A stretch of DNA of 35,005 nucleotides from a bacterium (lineage in GTDB: Bacteria; Myxococcota_A; UBA9160; UBA6930). The stretch lies in assembly GCA_024228115.1 (NCBI GenBank), contig JAAETT010000047.1, positions 1 through 35,005 of the forward strand, written 5' to 3'. Position numbers and translations under genes: made by a program. Of this stretch, positions 23,208 through 30,540 are shown in pieces (the first letter of the stretch is position 1; each line of letters starts with the position of its first letter). The notes under the pieces are model-generated. The model had not been told where the DNA came from and did no database searches. It was given only the letters and a program-made list of their open reading frames with translations.

Positions 23208-23942
23208 CTATTTGATGCACCGTAGGTAGCCGTCGGGAGCCACCGTGAGCTGGATCTTGTCGACGATGGCGGCATCGATCTCGAACCGATCCGTCGTCGC
23301 CAGGAATTCGTGGACGGCTGTCTTCGGGCTGTCGCCGGGCCCCCAGGGCTTCCCCTCGCTGAGGTGCGCCGGCATGTCCTCGACCACGGTATCGCAGACC
23401 ACCATGTAGCTCCCCGGGGTAACGAATGGCGCGTAGAGTTCGAGCTCCTTCATGACATGCTCGTGGGTGTGGTTGGAATCCAGGCAGACGAGGATCCGCT
23501 CCTTGCCGACGGCCAGCTCCCTCACCTGCGCCAGGACCTCAGCCGAAACCGACGAGCCTTCGACCAAGTCGACCCGGTGGAAGAAACGGTTCTGCTCCAT
23601 CTCGGCACGGTTGTGGCCACGGATGTCGATGTCGATTCCCAGGACTCGCCCGTCCCCACCCATGAGCTCCAGGAGGGAGGCGTAGAAGAGAATCGAACCG
23701 CCCCGGGCAACCCCGGTCTCGATGATCAAGTCGGGCTGGACCTTCCAGGCGATCTCTTGCATCGCCATGACGTCCTGCGGGTATTGGATGATGGGCCGGC
23801 CCATCCATGTGAAGTTGTAGACGTATCCGAAGGGCGCGGCCTTGATTGCCCACTCCAGGATCTCCTCCCGAAGCTCAGGGTGCTCCCCGAGGGCCGCGAT
23901 GTTGCGACGGACCTCGTCACGGAAGCGCTCGTTCTCGCCCAC
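23208..23942 (-). CDS. CmcI-like/rhamnosyl O-methyltransferase family protein
   Basis: 244 residues matching the CmcI/rhamnosyl-O-methyltransferase family, whose characterised members include cephalosporin-biosynthesis CmcI and glycopeptidolipid sugar methyltransferases. WMGRPIIQYPQDVMAMQE precedes LIIETGVARGGSILFYA (about 73-89), the SAM-binding loop. LVCLDSNHTHEHVMKEL holds metal-site acidic and His residues, and KPWGPGDSPKTAVHEFL is the conserved C-terminal block. It ends 38 bases before the carrier-protein start and is in the same operon. A sugar O-methyltransferase fits the context best. Confidence 0.88.
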   Translation of the reverse strand: MGENERFRDEVRRNIAALGEHPELREEILEWAIKAAPFGYVYNFTWMGRPIIQYPQDVMAMQEIAWKVQPDLIIETGVARGGSILFYASLLELMGGDGRVLGIDIDIRGHNRAEMEQNRFFHRVDLVEGSSVSAEVLAQVRELAVGKERILVCLDSNHTHEHVMKELELYAPFVTPGSYMVVCDTVVEDMPAHLSEGKPWGPGDSPKTAVHEFLATTDRFEIDAAIVDKIQLTVAPDGYLRCIK

Positions 23943-23986
23943 GGCCCTACCTCCCTCATCGGTCGGGTTGAGAATCGGCAGGAACT

Positions 23987-24619
23987 CTACACATTTCTGT
24001 CGCTGGGCGATATCTCCAGTACGATCACCTCACGGGCCTCTGGACTCCCAGCGGGACCAGAAGGCACCGCGTAGCGCTCGATTTCTCGCATGCCGATCCG
24101 GCGATGGAGCCAGCGGGCTCCCACGTTCTCGGCCAGGACCCGGGCCCGCGCAACCGCTAGACCAAGCTCACCGAAGCAGAACCCCAGTACCGCACGCTCG
24201 ACGTGGAAGAAGAAGCTCGGTGGGCCGCCGGTGATCCCCAGGATTCCGTTATCGAGTTCGGCGGACTCGGCCGTGATTTCGCACAGGCCGTACTGCCCGA
24301 CCAGTTGCTCCGAGGCGTCGTAGACGAGGAACATGACCCGATCTGGCCTTGCCAAAACGGTCTCCAGCCAACCCCGGGTGCTGGCGACCGAGGAAACCGA
24401 CTGATCCACGAAGAATTCGCGGTAGGCATTTCGCCAGGCGCAGAGGGTATCGAGCAGGTCAGAGGCCTCTAGATCCTCGCCGGTCACAGGGCGGAGCCAT
24501 CCCAGGGATTGCCCCTCGAAATCCTGGACCGTGATGCGCGTCTCGGCAGCCACGCGAGCCGGCTCGGACTCCGTGGAGTCCGACGCGCCAGTCGTGGATT
24601 CGGCATCGGGATCGGTCAT
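23987..24619 (-). CDS. GNAT-family N-acyltransferase
   Basis: About 210 residues. After a Ser/Glu-rich leader of ~45 residues, the fold looks like a GNAT acetyltransferase. There is a WRN-containing helix (LCAWRNAYREFF), then MFLVYDASEQLVGQYGL strands. A helix follows (AVLGFCFGELGLAVARA) near the acyl-CoA pocket, then ENVGARWLHRRIGMREIER, which is typical of the GNAT end (N-x-A-x-x-hhx-x-x-G). It resembles PseH-like and ribosomal-protein acetyltransferases used on amino sugars. A GGAG motif at 24629-24633 supports the ATG at 24619. As first gene of the operon, it could transfer the acyl group made by the downstream ligase/ACP/LuxE/LuxC enzymes onto an amino sugar. Confidence 0.75.
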   Translation of the reverse strand: MTDPDAESTTGASDSTESEPARVAAETRITVQDFEGQSLGWLRPVTGEDLEASDLLDTLCAWRNAYREFFVDQSVSSVASTRGWLETVLARPDRVMFLVYDASEQLVGQYGLCEITAESAELDNGILGITGGPPSFFFHVERAVLGFCFGELGLAVARARVLAENVGARWLHRRIGMREIERYAVPSGPAGSPEAREVIVLEISPSDRNV

Positions 24620-24917
24620 GGCGTTCGGCCTCCAGTAGGAGGTGCTGGAGCCTATCAATCCGCCCTGCCAACGCTTCACTTTCCCTCGCACTCGCCTGAC
24701 ACGACGATGCCTGCACGGACGAGGCCACCCCGGGACTGCGCAGTTCCGCTACCCCCGACCGCTGGAGGGAACTGGCCGAGTCTGTAGACTGAGGCGCCGC
24801 AGTGCCGGGTTTCCGTGGAGTCGGCAACCCGAAATCTGCACCCTCCTGCATCCCGGTAGACTACGTGTGCGAAAGCGCGGCGCCCGCTTGTTCCATTTCG
24901 CGGCTCGGAGGCCTGAG
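24620..24917. promoter_or_regulatory. Divergent leader region between the acyl operon and the aminotransferase
   Basis: This is the longest gene-free stretch (298 bases). It should contain promoters for the minus-strand acyl/methyl operon and the plus-strand aminotransferase gene. Near the GNAT start, CCTCC-AGTA-GGAGG (24629-24642) can form a hairpin that includes the GNAT ribosome-binding site. The hexamer TAGACT occurs twice (24785 and 24857), but without a convincing -35 partner. An in-frame GTG at 24867 is an alternative start for the aminotransferase. Confidence 0.4.
24907..24911 (+). promoter_or_regulatory. Ribosome-binding site deciding a TTG start
   Basis: GGAGG lies six bases before the TTG at 24918. 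It fixes the start of the aminotransferase gene, where there is no nearby in-frame ATG and the protein family begins at this point. Confidence 0.7.
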
Positions 24918-26045
24918 TTGGATCTGATTCCCGTCGCCGGGCCCTGGATCACGCAGAGAGAAATCGAGGCCGTCACCGACGCAGCCACGAACGCGTGGTA
25001 CGGCGAAGCGAACACCTACAACCAACGCTTCGAGAGCGCATTCGCGAGCTACGTGGATCGCCGCTACGCCTTGAGCCTGCCGTCTTGCACCTCGGCGCTT
25101 CATCTCGCGCTGCTTGCTCACGGGATCGCTCCTGGCGACGAAGTCGTGCTTGCAGACGTGAATTGGATCGCATCGTCCGCTCCGATCCAATATGTGGGAG
25201 CCACGCCCGTCTTCGCGGACATTGAACGAGACTCATGGTGCCTTTCCGCCACGTCGCTTGAGGCGTGTGTCACGCCCAGAACGAAAGCCGTGATCGTCGT
25301 GGACCTCTACGGAAACATGCCCGACTGGGATGCGGTGCTGGCGGTCGCCGAGCGCCACGGCATCGCCGTCATCGAAGATGCAGCCGAATCCGTCGGCGCT
25401 ACCTACGGAGGGCGAATGGCTGGATCCTTCGGCTCCGTGAGCACGTTCAGCTTTCATGGCTCGAAGACGCTCACGACCGGTGAGGGCGGAATGCTGGTCA
25501 CGGACTCCAGCGAAATCCACGCCCGCTGCAGAGTGTTATGCGATCACGGACGAGACCCGGGAGACCGGTTCTTCTACAACCAGGAAGTCGCCTACAAGTA
25601 CAAGATGTCGAGCCTGCAGGCGGCGCTTGGAAACGCTCAACTCGAACGCATCGGCGAGATCATCGAACGCAAGCGAATGATCTTCTCGTGGTATCGCGAA
25701 GAGTTGGGTGCCGAGACCGGACTCACCCTCAACGCAGACCTTCCGGGTGTGGAGAGCAGCTACTGGATGATCACTGCGGTATGGCGCCCCGAACTCGGCC
25801 TCGACAAGCGCAAGGCCATCGAGCTCTTGCGCGAGCGCGGCATCGACTCGCGTCCGTTCTTCCATCCGCTGAGTTCGATTCCCGCGTATCAGGGCACCCC
25901 GCAGGCCAAGGCCGCAGCCGAGCGAAACCAGGTCGCGTATTCCGTGGCGCCGTATGGGATCAACCTGCCAAGCGCGCTGAACCTGACCCGTGAGCAGGTC
26001 ACATACGTATGTGAGCACGTACGCGCCCTCGTACGCGGAGCTTGA
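24918..26045 (+). CDS. DegT/DnrJ/EryC1/StrS-family sugar aminotransferase (1)
   Basis: About 375 residues, standard for PLP-dependent sugar-nucleotide aminotransferases that aminate a 3- or 4-keto sugar. LPSCTSALHLALLAHGI (about 54-70) is the PLP-phosphate site. VIEDAAESVGATYGGR holds the cofactor-pairing Asp. SFHGSKTLTTGEGGML carries the Schiff-base Lys. The start is the TTG at 24918 with a strong GGAGG. It is divergent from the acyl/methyl operon and followed 16 bases later by a sulfotransferase gene. A 4-amino sugar made by this enzyme could be the acceptor for the GNAT acyltransferase. Which keto sugar it uses cannot be read from the sequence. Confidence 0.9.
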   Translation: MDLIPVAGPWITQREIEAVTDAATNAWYGEANTYNQRFESAFASYVDRRYALSLPSCTSALHLALLAHGIAPGDEVVLADVNWIASSAPIQYVGATPVFADIERDSWCLSATSLEACVTPRTKAVIVVDLYGNMPDWDAVLAVAERHGIAVIEDAAESVGATYGGRMAGSFGSVSTFSFHGSKTLTTGEGGMLVTDSSEIHARCRVLCDHGRDPGDRFFYNQEVAYKYKMSSLQAALGNAQLERIGEIIERKRMIFSWYREELGAETGLTLNADLPGVESSYWMITAVWRPELGLDKRKAIELLRERGIDSRPFFHPLSSIPAYQGTPQAKAAAERNQVAYSVAPYGINLPSALNLTREQVTYVCEHVRALVRGA

Positions 26046-26061
26046 GTAGAAGAGCACGCTC

Positions 26062-26787
26062 ATGAGCCACCCCTTCGTCCTGCTCGCCACCCAACGCACC
26101 GGTTCCAGCGTCGTCTGGCGCACGCTCGACACCCATTCCTCCGTGTATGCCCGCGGCGAGATGTTCATGAAGCGGATGGAGCATCCGGAATCGTATGCCG
26201 CTGCCCTCGGCCGCCCCGGCCAGCGGCTCCTCGCCCGGCTCTCACCCGCCTGGAGCGTGCGGCGCTACCTGGACCAGTTCTACGCCGATCGGCCCGAGAC
26301 CACGGCGATCGGCTTCAAGCTGATGTACAGCCAGCTCCAGCCGGAGATCTGGCGCTGGATCGAGACGCACGAGGCCCGGGTGCTCCACCTCGTGCGGCGC
26401 AACGCCCTCAAGATCCTGATTTCGAAGGCGGCCGCCGAAGCGACAGGAATGCGACACCTGACACCCGGGGAACAGCACGAGCCGCAGCCCGTCAGCCTCG
26501 ACGTGGCCTCCCTCGGCTCGAGCCTCGACCGGATCACCTCGCGGGTAGAAGCCCACCGGGCGCGGATCGCAGCGCTGCACCACCTCGAAATCACCTACGA
26601 AGAACTTCTCGACGAACCCCAGGCCCTCTTCGATCGCTGCTTCGGTTTCCTCGGCGTCGAACCCCGGCCCGTCGAACTCGCCCTGCGCAAACTCACCCCG
26701 AACACGCTGCGCGAAGCACTCGCCAATTACGATGAGGTGGCCTCGGCACTCGAGAACACGCCACATGCTGCGCTGCTCGAGGCCTAG
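26062..26787 (+). CDS. Sulfotransferase-family protein
   Basis: 241 residues. FVLLATQRTGSSVVWRTL (about 5-22) is the phosphosulfate loop in the QRTGSS form used by many bacterial carbohydrate sulfotransferases. VLHLVRRNALKILISKA (about 111-127) is the 3'-phosphate-binding segment with Arg and Ser in the expected places. ITYEELLDEPQALFDRCFGFLG is a C-terminal block common to this group. It starts 16 bases after the aminotransferase stop, probably as one transcript. It is the fifth sulfotransferase-like gene in the locus and has intact donor-site motifs. Confidence 0.82.
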   Translation: MSHPFVLLATQRTGSSVVWRTLDTHSSVYARGEMFMKRMEHPESYAAALGRPGQRLLARLSPAWSVRRYLDQFYADRPETTAIGFKLMYSQLQPEIWRWIETHEARVLHLVRRNALKILISKAAAEATGMRHLTPGEQHEPQPVSLDVASLGSSLDRITSRVEAHRARIAALHHLEITYEELLDEPQALFDRCFGFLGVEPRPVELALRKLTPNTLREALANYDEVASALENTPHAALLEA

Positions 26788-26813
26788 CCTGAACGGTGCT
26801 GGAAAGCCCGACC

Positions 26814-26843
26814 CGCCCCTGGATCACAGACCACCCTGGGGCG
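26814..26843. terminator. Hairpin between convergent genes
   Basis: CGCCCC (26814-26819) pairs with GGGGCG (26838-26843), with a further TGG/CCA pairing inside. It sits between the convergent ends of the sulfotransferase and SGNH genes and overlaps the SGNH stop. It may end transcription in both directions. There is no T-run, so this is a weak call. Confidence 0.3.
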
Positions 26844-28056
26844 TGTTCGAAGCCGCCCCCTGATCCTCCACTTCGATCGATGCGATGCCGTCGAACATCC
26901 GTGTCGTCGCGAGGCCACTATCGTGGCTCAGGAAGATCACGTCGCTGAACTCCAGTTGGTCGAGGAAGGAAGTGAAGAATCCTTTCCATTCCCGGGGCTG
27001 GAGGTGGTTGAGGTTCACGTGCACGAGTTTCTTGAACCCCGGTGCCAGGTGTCGGGCGAGAGGCTTGCCGAACGAATCGGTGAGCAGAAGCGCACTCCGG
27101 TCGCTCAGCGGATCGGTCGAGTTCCAGGTCGAAAAGCCGCGTGCCCGCTCGTAGTATTCCCGCACCACCTCGGGATTGCGAGGATGGTAGTCGAGCCCCT
27201 GGGCGGCATAGGGAAAATCCCAGACTTCGATGCGACGAAAGAATCCCATCATGACCAGATCCGCCCGGGCCTCGATCCGCTGGGCGCCGGCGCCGAACTC
27301 CGCGCTCACGGGAACGCCCATCTTCTCGAGCAGTCCCCTGGCAAAGACATGCGTGCTCATCCCATTCCAGTGGAAATTCTCCTTGGGGAAGAAGGCCCGT
27401 TCGTTCCGACGCTGCATGAATTCGGCGAACGGATAGTGGAAGACCCGGCCGCTGGACGGCTCGATCCCAGCCTCGAGGCGCGGCCTGATCGGGCTCGCCG
27501 CGTAGGCCTCACAAGCGGCTCGGGTTCCCGCCGACACCTTCTGGGGTAGATGCTCCGGGTAGAGGCCGGGTTTCGTGACCGCCACCCCGAGGCTCACCCG
27601 ATAGCCTCGCGCCTCCAGCCAGCCGAATACCCGATCGATCTTCCCGGCCAGTTCATCGCTACGAGCGTCTTCCGTCTCCGGGGCGCACAGCGCTTCGATC
27701 CCGTCGTTGAGATACACGAAACCCTGGGTCCCCGCCCGGACGTCGTCTACCGGATCATCGCCGAAGCCGTAGAACATGACCTGTCTCAGGAGCCGGTTGG
27801 CAGCGAACGCAAAGCCAACGTGGTCATCCAGGTAGTCTCCAACGGCAGCAAAATAGTTCGGCGCTTCCAACGGGCCGCGCCAGACAGGAAAGGCCGCGAG
27901 CTCTCGCTTCTCCATGCGGGCTCGCTCCTCGCCGTCGCTGAAGGGTGCGGTGATCACGGGCATCGAGAGCACGGCCACCATCCCCATCAACCCCGCCCGT
28001 GCAGCTCTGGAGAGTCGGACTTCGCGCGGCCCTCGGCCATTCGTGGATGAACCCAT
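26824..28056 (-). CDS. AlgJ/AlgX-like SGNH-type O-acetyltransferase partner
   Basis: About 410 residues. One N-terminal hydrophobic segment (about 21-38) probably anchors it in the inner membrane, facing the periplasm. Motifs resemble the AlgJ/AlgX family that works with AlgI: GTQGFVYLND (about 109-118), ENFHWNGMSTHVFARGL (about 226-242, matching the DxHW block) and LLLTDSFGKPLARHL with the GDSx-type Asp and Ser. The family's catalytic Asp before His is Asn227 here, which may lower or change activity. The ATG at 28056 lies 11 bases after the MBOAT gene stop, with a GAGG element upstream. Together they probably acetylate a glycan at the membrane. Confidence 0.75.
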   Translation of the reverse strand: MGSSTNGRGPREVRLSRAARAGLMGMVAVLSMPVITAPFSDGEERARMEKRELAAFPVWRGPLEAPNYFAAVGDYLDDHVGFAFAANRLLRQVMFYGFGDDPVDDVRAGTQGFVYLNDGIEALCAPETEDARSDELAGKIDRVFGWLEARGYRVSLGVAVTKPGLYPEHLPQKVSAGTRAACEAYAASPIRPRLEAGIEPSSGRVFHYPFAEFMQRRNERAFFPKENFHWNGMSTHVFARGLLEKMGVPVSAEFGAGAQRIEARADLVMMGFFRRIEVWDFPYAAQGLDYHPRNPEVVREYYERARGFSTWNSTDPLSDRSALLLTDSFGKPLARHLAPGFKKLVHVNLNHLQPREWKGFFTSFLDQLEFSDVIFLSHDSGLATTRMFDGIASIEVEDQGAASNTPQGGL

Positions 28057-28067
28057 TCCAGGAAACC

Positions 28068-29447
28068 TCAGAACCTGAAGTAGATGAAGGGACTGTAGGT
28101 CCCCGCCAGGATGTAGATCGAACACAGCACGAACAGGCAACAGATCGCGGCGAACCGGGCCGGCCCGATCGCCGAGGCGGGCATCGAGGGGCCGTAGCGC
28201 TCGCGAAGCCAGCGGCCTACGGGCATGCTGAACAAGACGCCGAGGCACGCGAAAGAAAGGCTTTCGTGGCTCACGAGTTCGCTGAAATGACGCTGGCTTT
28301 CGGGCCCGAGCCCGACCATCGCCCGCAGGAACATACCGGCCTGGGCGAACGTCTCGGATCGGAACAGCACCCAACCGACCACCACGCACGTCAGGGTGTA
28401 GGCATGAGCGAGCCACCTCGGGGCGCTCCCGAGAACACGTCCCATGCCGACGCGCTCGACCACCAGCAGGAGGCCATGGAACATTCCCCAGGCCACGAAG
28501 GTCCAGGCTGCACCGTGCCAGAGCCCGCATAGCAGGAACACGATGAAGAGATGGAGGTAGGTCCGCGCCGGGCCCATCCGATTTCCACCGAGCGGTATGT
28601 AGAGGTAGTCGCGGAACCAGGTCGAGAGGGAGATATGCCATCGTCGCCAGAATTCCGTGATCGAACGCGACACGTAGGGATGGTCGAAGTTCTGGGGAAA
28701 TCGGAACCCCATGATTCGCCCGAGGCCAATCGCCATCAACGAGTAGCCCGCGAAATCAAAGTAGATCTGCAGCGTGTAGGTCAGGCTGCCGAGCCAGGCC
28801 GTCATGGCATCGACGGTCGACAGGTCCACCGCAAAGGCCGCGTCGGCGACCTTTGCCGCGTTGTCGGCGATCAAGGTCTTGCATGCGAGGCCGACGACGA
28901 AGTACGAGGCGCCCCGGCGCACATCCTTTCCGTCGATCTGTCGATCTGCGATCGCCTCGGCCACCGTTGCGTATCGCACGATCGGCCCCGCGATCAACTG
29001 CGGGAACATCGCGATGTAGAGCGCCAGATCCGAGAAGCTCCTTGCGGGCCTCGCCTCACGCCGCTGCAGATCTACGAGGTAGGTGATGGACTGGAAGATG
29101 AAGAACGAAATGCCCAGGGGTAGATGCGGGCCACCGGAACCGAAGACGTCGAGGGCCAGGACCTCATCGATCAGGAATGCAGCGTATTTGAAGTACGCCA
29201 GGATCCCGAGATTGATGGCAACGCCGAGCGGAAGAGCCCAGCGTGCGCTTCCTCCAGCGATGGCCTTCCCGATCCCGAAGTTGACGAAGGTGGTCGCCAA
29301 CAACAGCAGAACGAAGATCCCCTCACCCCACGCGTAGAAGACCAGACTGAATGCGAGAATGCAGAGGTTCTTCCACGGCAACACCAGATACAGGAGGAGG
29401 AAGAGCGGAAACAGGAAGAACAGGAACGGAATCGAGGAGAAGACCAA
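28068..29447 (-). CDS. MBOAT-family membrane O-acyltransferase (AlgI-like)
   Basis: About 459 residues with roughly 10-12 hydrophobic segments. The MBOAT/AlgI hallmarks are present: FDHPYVSRSITEFWRRWH, ISLSTWFRDYLYIPLGGNR, and LLCGLWHGAAWTFVAWG with the catalytic His. PLGISFFIFQSITYLVD and MFPQLIAGPIVRY also match AlgI. AlgI-type proteins move acetyl groups across the inner membrane for polysaccharide O-acetylation. The start is a TTG at 29447 giving MVFSSIPFLFF, the normal AlgI beginning, with GGAGG eight bases upstream. The SGNH partner gene follows within 11 bases. Confidence 0.92.
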   Translation of the reverse strand: MVFSSIPFLFFLFPLFLLLYLVLPWKNLCILAFSLVFYAWGEGIFVLLLLATTFVNFGIGKAIAGGSARWALPLGVAINLGILAYFKYAAFLIDEVLALDVFGSGGPHLPLGISFFIFQSITYLVDLQRREARPARSFSDLALYIAMFPQLIAGPIVRYATVAEAIADRQIDGKDVRRGASYFVVGLACKTLIADNAAKVADAAFAVDLSTVDAMTAWLGSLTYTLQIYFDFAGYSLMAIGLGRIMGFRFPQNFDHPYVSRSITEFWRRWHISLSTWFRDYLYIPLGGNRMGPARTYLHLFIVFLLCGLWHGAAWTFVAWGMFHGLLLVVERVGMGRVLGSAPRWLAHAYTLTCVVVGWVLFRSETFAQAGMFLRAMVGLGPESQRHFSELVSHESLSFACLGVLFSMPVGRWLRERYGPSMPASAIGPARFAAICCLFVLCSIYILAGTYSPFIYFRF

Positions 29448-29455
29448 GGCGCGAG

Positions 29456-29460
29456 CCTCC
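29456..29460 (-). promoter_or_regulatory. Ribosome-binding site deciding a TTG start
   Basis: GGAGG on the minus strand, eight bases before TTG at 29447. It supports the MBOAT start that gives the family-typical N-terminus instead of an in-frame start 45 bases upstream. Confidence 0.65.
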
Positions 29461-29552
29461 AGGGCTGGCCGCGGAGGGTACCGAGCGTGCACCTGCAGAC
29501 CACCGGCAGGCCACCCGGAAGAGCAGGCTCGAACGGGTACCGGCCTGGCCCT

Positions 29553-30479
29553 TCACTCGAATCGCGGACCGAGCCACCCTTCCGCCAGCAACCGCTCGCG
29601 CTGGTCCGCATCATGGGAGACGACGAGCCTCACGTCGCTGCTCTTGTCGAGCTCGTGCAAGACGCGGATCTCCGCCATGGTTGCGGCCCGGTCCTCGCCC
29701 AGGATGAAATCCGTGACCAGACGCGGCCGATAGATGAGCTCGCGGATCTGCCGCATATGCCAGGCCGTATCGCCGACGAAGAGCAGCTCCCGACCATCGC
29801 GCAATCCCACATAGATCATCTGATTGCCGGGAGTGTGCCCTGCAGCCTCGATCGCAACCACGCCGGGGGCGATCGGCGCATAGCGGCGCTCCGCGAGGGG
29901 CCGGCCCTGGGTGCGGACCGCATCGGGCATTCCGACGAGATCGAGCGCCTCGACATTGCCAAGCTGGGCCGCGTTGAAGCGGACCCGGCTTGCGAGCACG
30001 GAGGCATCGCCTTTGGCAACGCCATCGATGTGGTCCTGGTGCTCGTGGGTGAAGACGATCGATTCGGCTCGTCCCAGACCTGCTTGCATACGGTCGTAGG
30101 CATCGGCATGGAAGCTGGCTTCGCCGCCACTGGCCGCAGCCATCTCCTCCACCATCGCCTCACCCATCCCGGCGTCGATCGCAACGGTGCGATCCTCCCA
30201 GACCACCTGGAACGCACGATGCACCATCGGGTGGGGATCGAAGCTCTCGCCGGCGAAGACCGCGGCTCGCGGCATGGATGCCTCGGCGATCAGCTCTTCG
30301 TTCACGCGCAGCGGCTTCTGGCCGGGTAGTTCCGCCGCCACCTGCCGGACCTGGGCCAGATCGAGTTCGTAGCTCGAGGTCTCGGGGATCGCTTCGGCGC
30401 CGAGGAGCCAACTGCGTCCCAGCCAGCCGAGACCCAGGAGCACGACGCCGATGATGAAGAGGATGCGAAGAGCTTTCAT
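29553..30479 (-). CDS. Membrane-anchored metallo-beta-lactamase-fold hydrolase
   Basis: 308 residues. An N-terminal hydrophobic helix (about 5-27, LRILFIIGVVLLGLGWLG) looks like a signal anchor, placing the enzyme in the periplasm. The metal-binding motifs are complete: FTHEHQDHIDG, EAAGHTPGNQM, FVGDTAWHM and a final VVSHDADQ. The fold hydrolyses many substrates (lactones, thioesters, phosphoesters), so a function cannot be assigned. It lies upstream of and in line with the MBOAT and SGNH genes, but the 105-base gap makes co-transcription uncertain. It is divergent from the second aminotransferase gene, with a shared 60-base promoter interval. Confidence 0.85.
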   Translation of the reverse strand: MKALRILFIIGVVLLGLGWLGRSWLLGAEAIPETSSYELDLAQVRQVAAELPGQKPLRVNEELIAEASMPRAAVFAGESFDPHPMVHRAFQVVWEDRTVAIDAGMGEAMVEEMAAASGGEASFHADAYDRMQAGLGRAESIVFTHEHQDHIDGVAKGDASVLASRVRFNAAQLGNVEALDLVGMPDAVRTQGRPLAERRYAPIAPGVVAIEAAGHTPGNQMIYVGLRDGRELLFVGDTAWHMRQIRELIYRPRLVTDFILGEDRAATMAEIRVLHELDKSSDVRLVVSHDADQRERLLAEGWLGPRFE

Positions 30480-30540
30480 GGGCGGAGCCTACCCCAGCCC
30501 CCAGCTTGACAAGACGCCGGCCATGGGCGATCCGACGTTC

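Noticed and set aside
24785-24862. Promoter based on the repeated TAGACT hexamers upstream of the first aminotransferase
   Set aside because: Neither copy has an acceptable -35 element at 16-18 bases, so calling a promoter would be guesswork.
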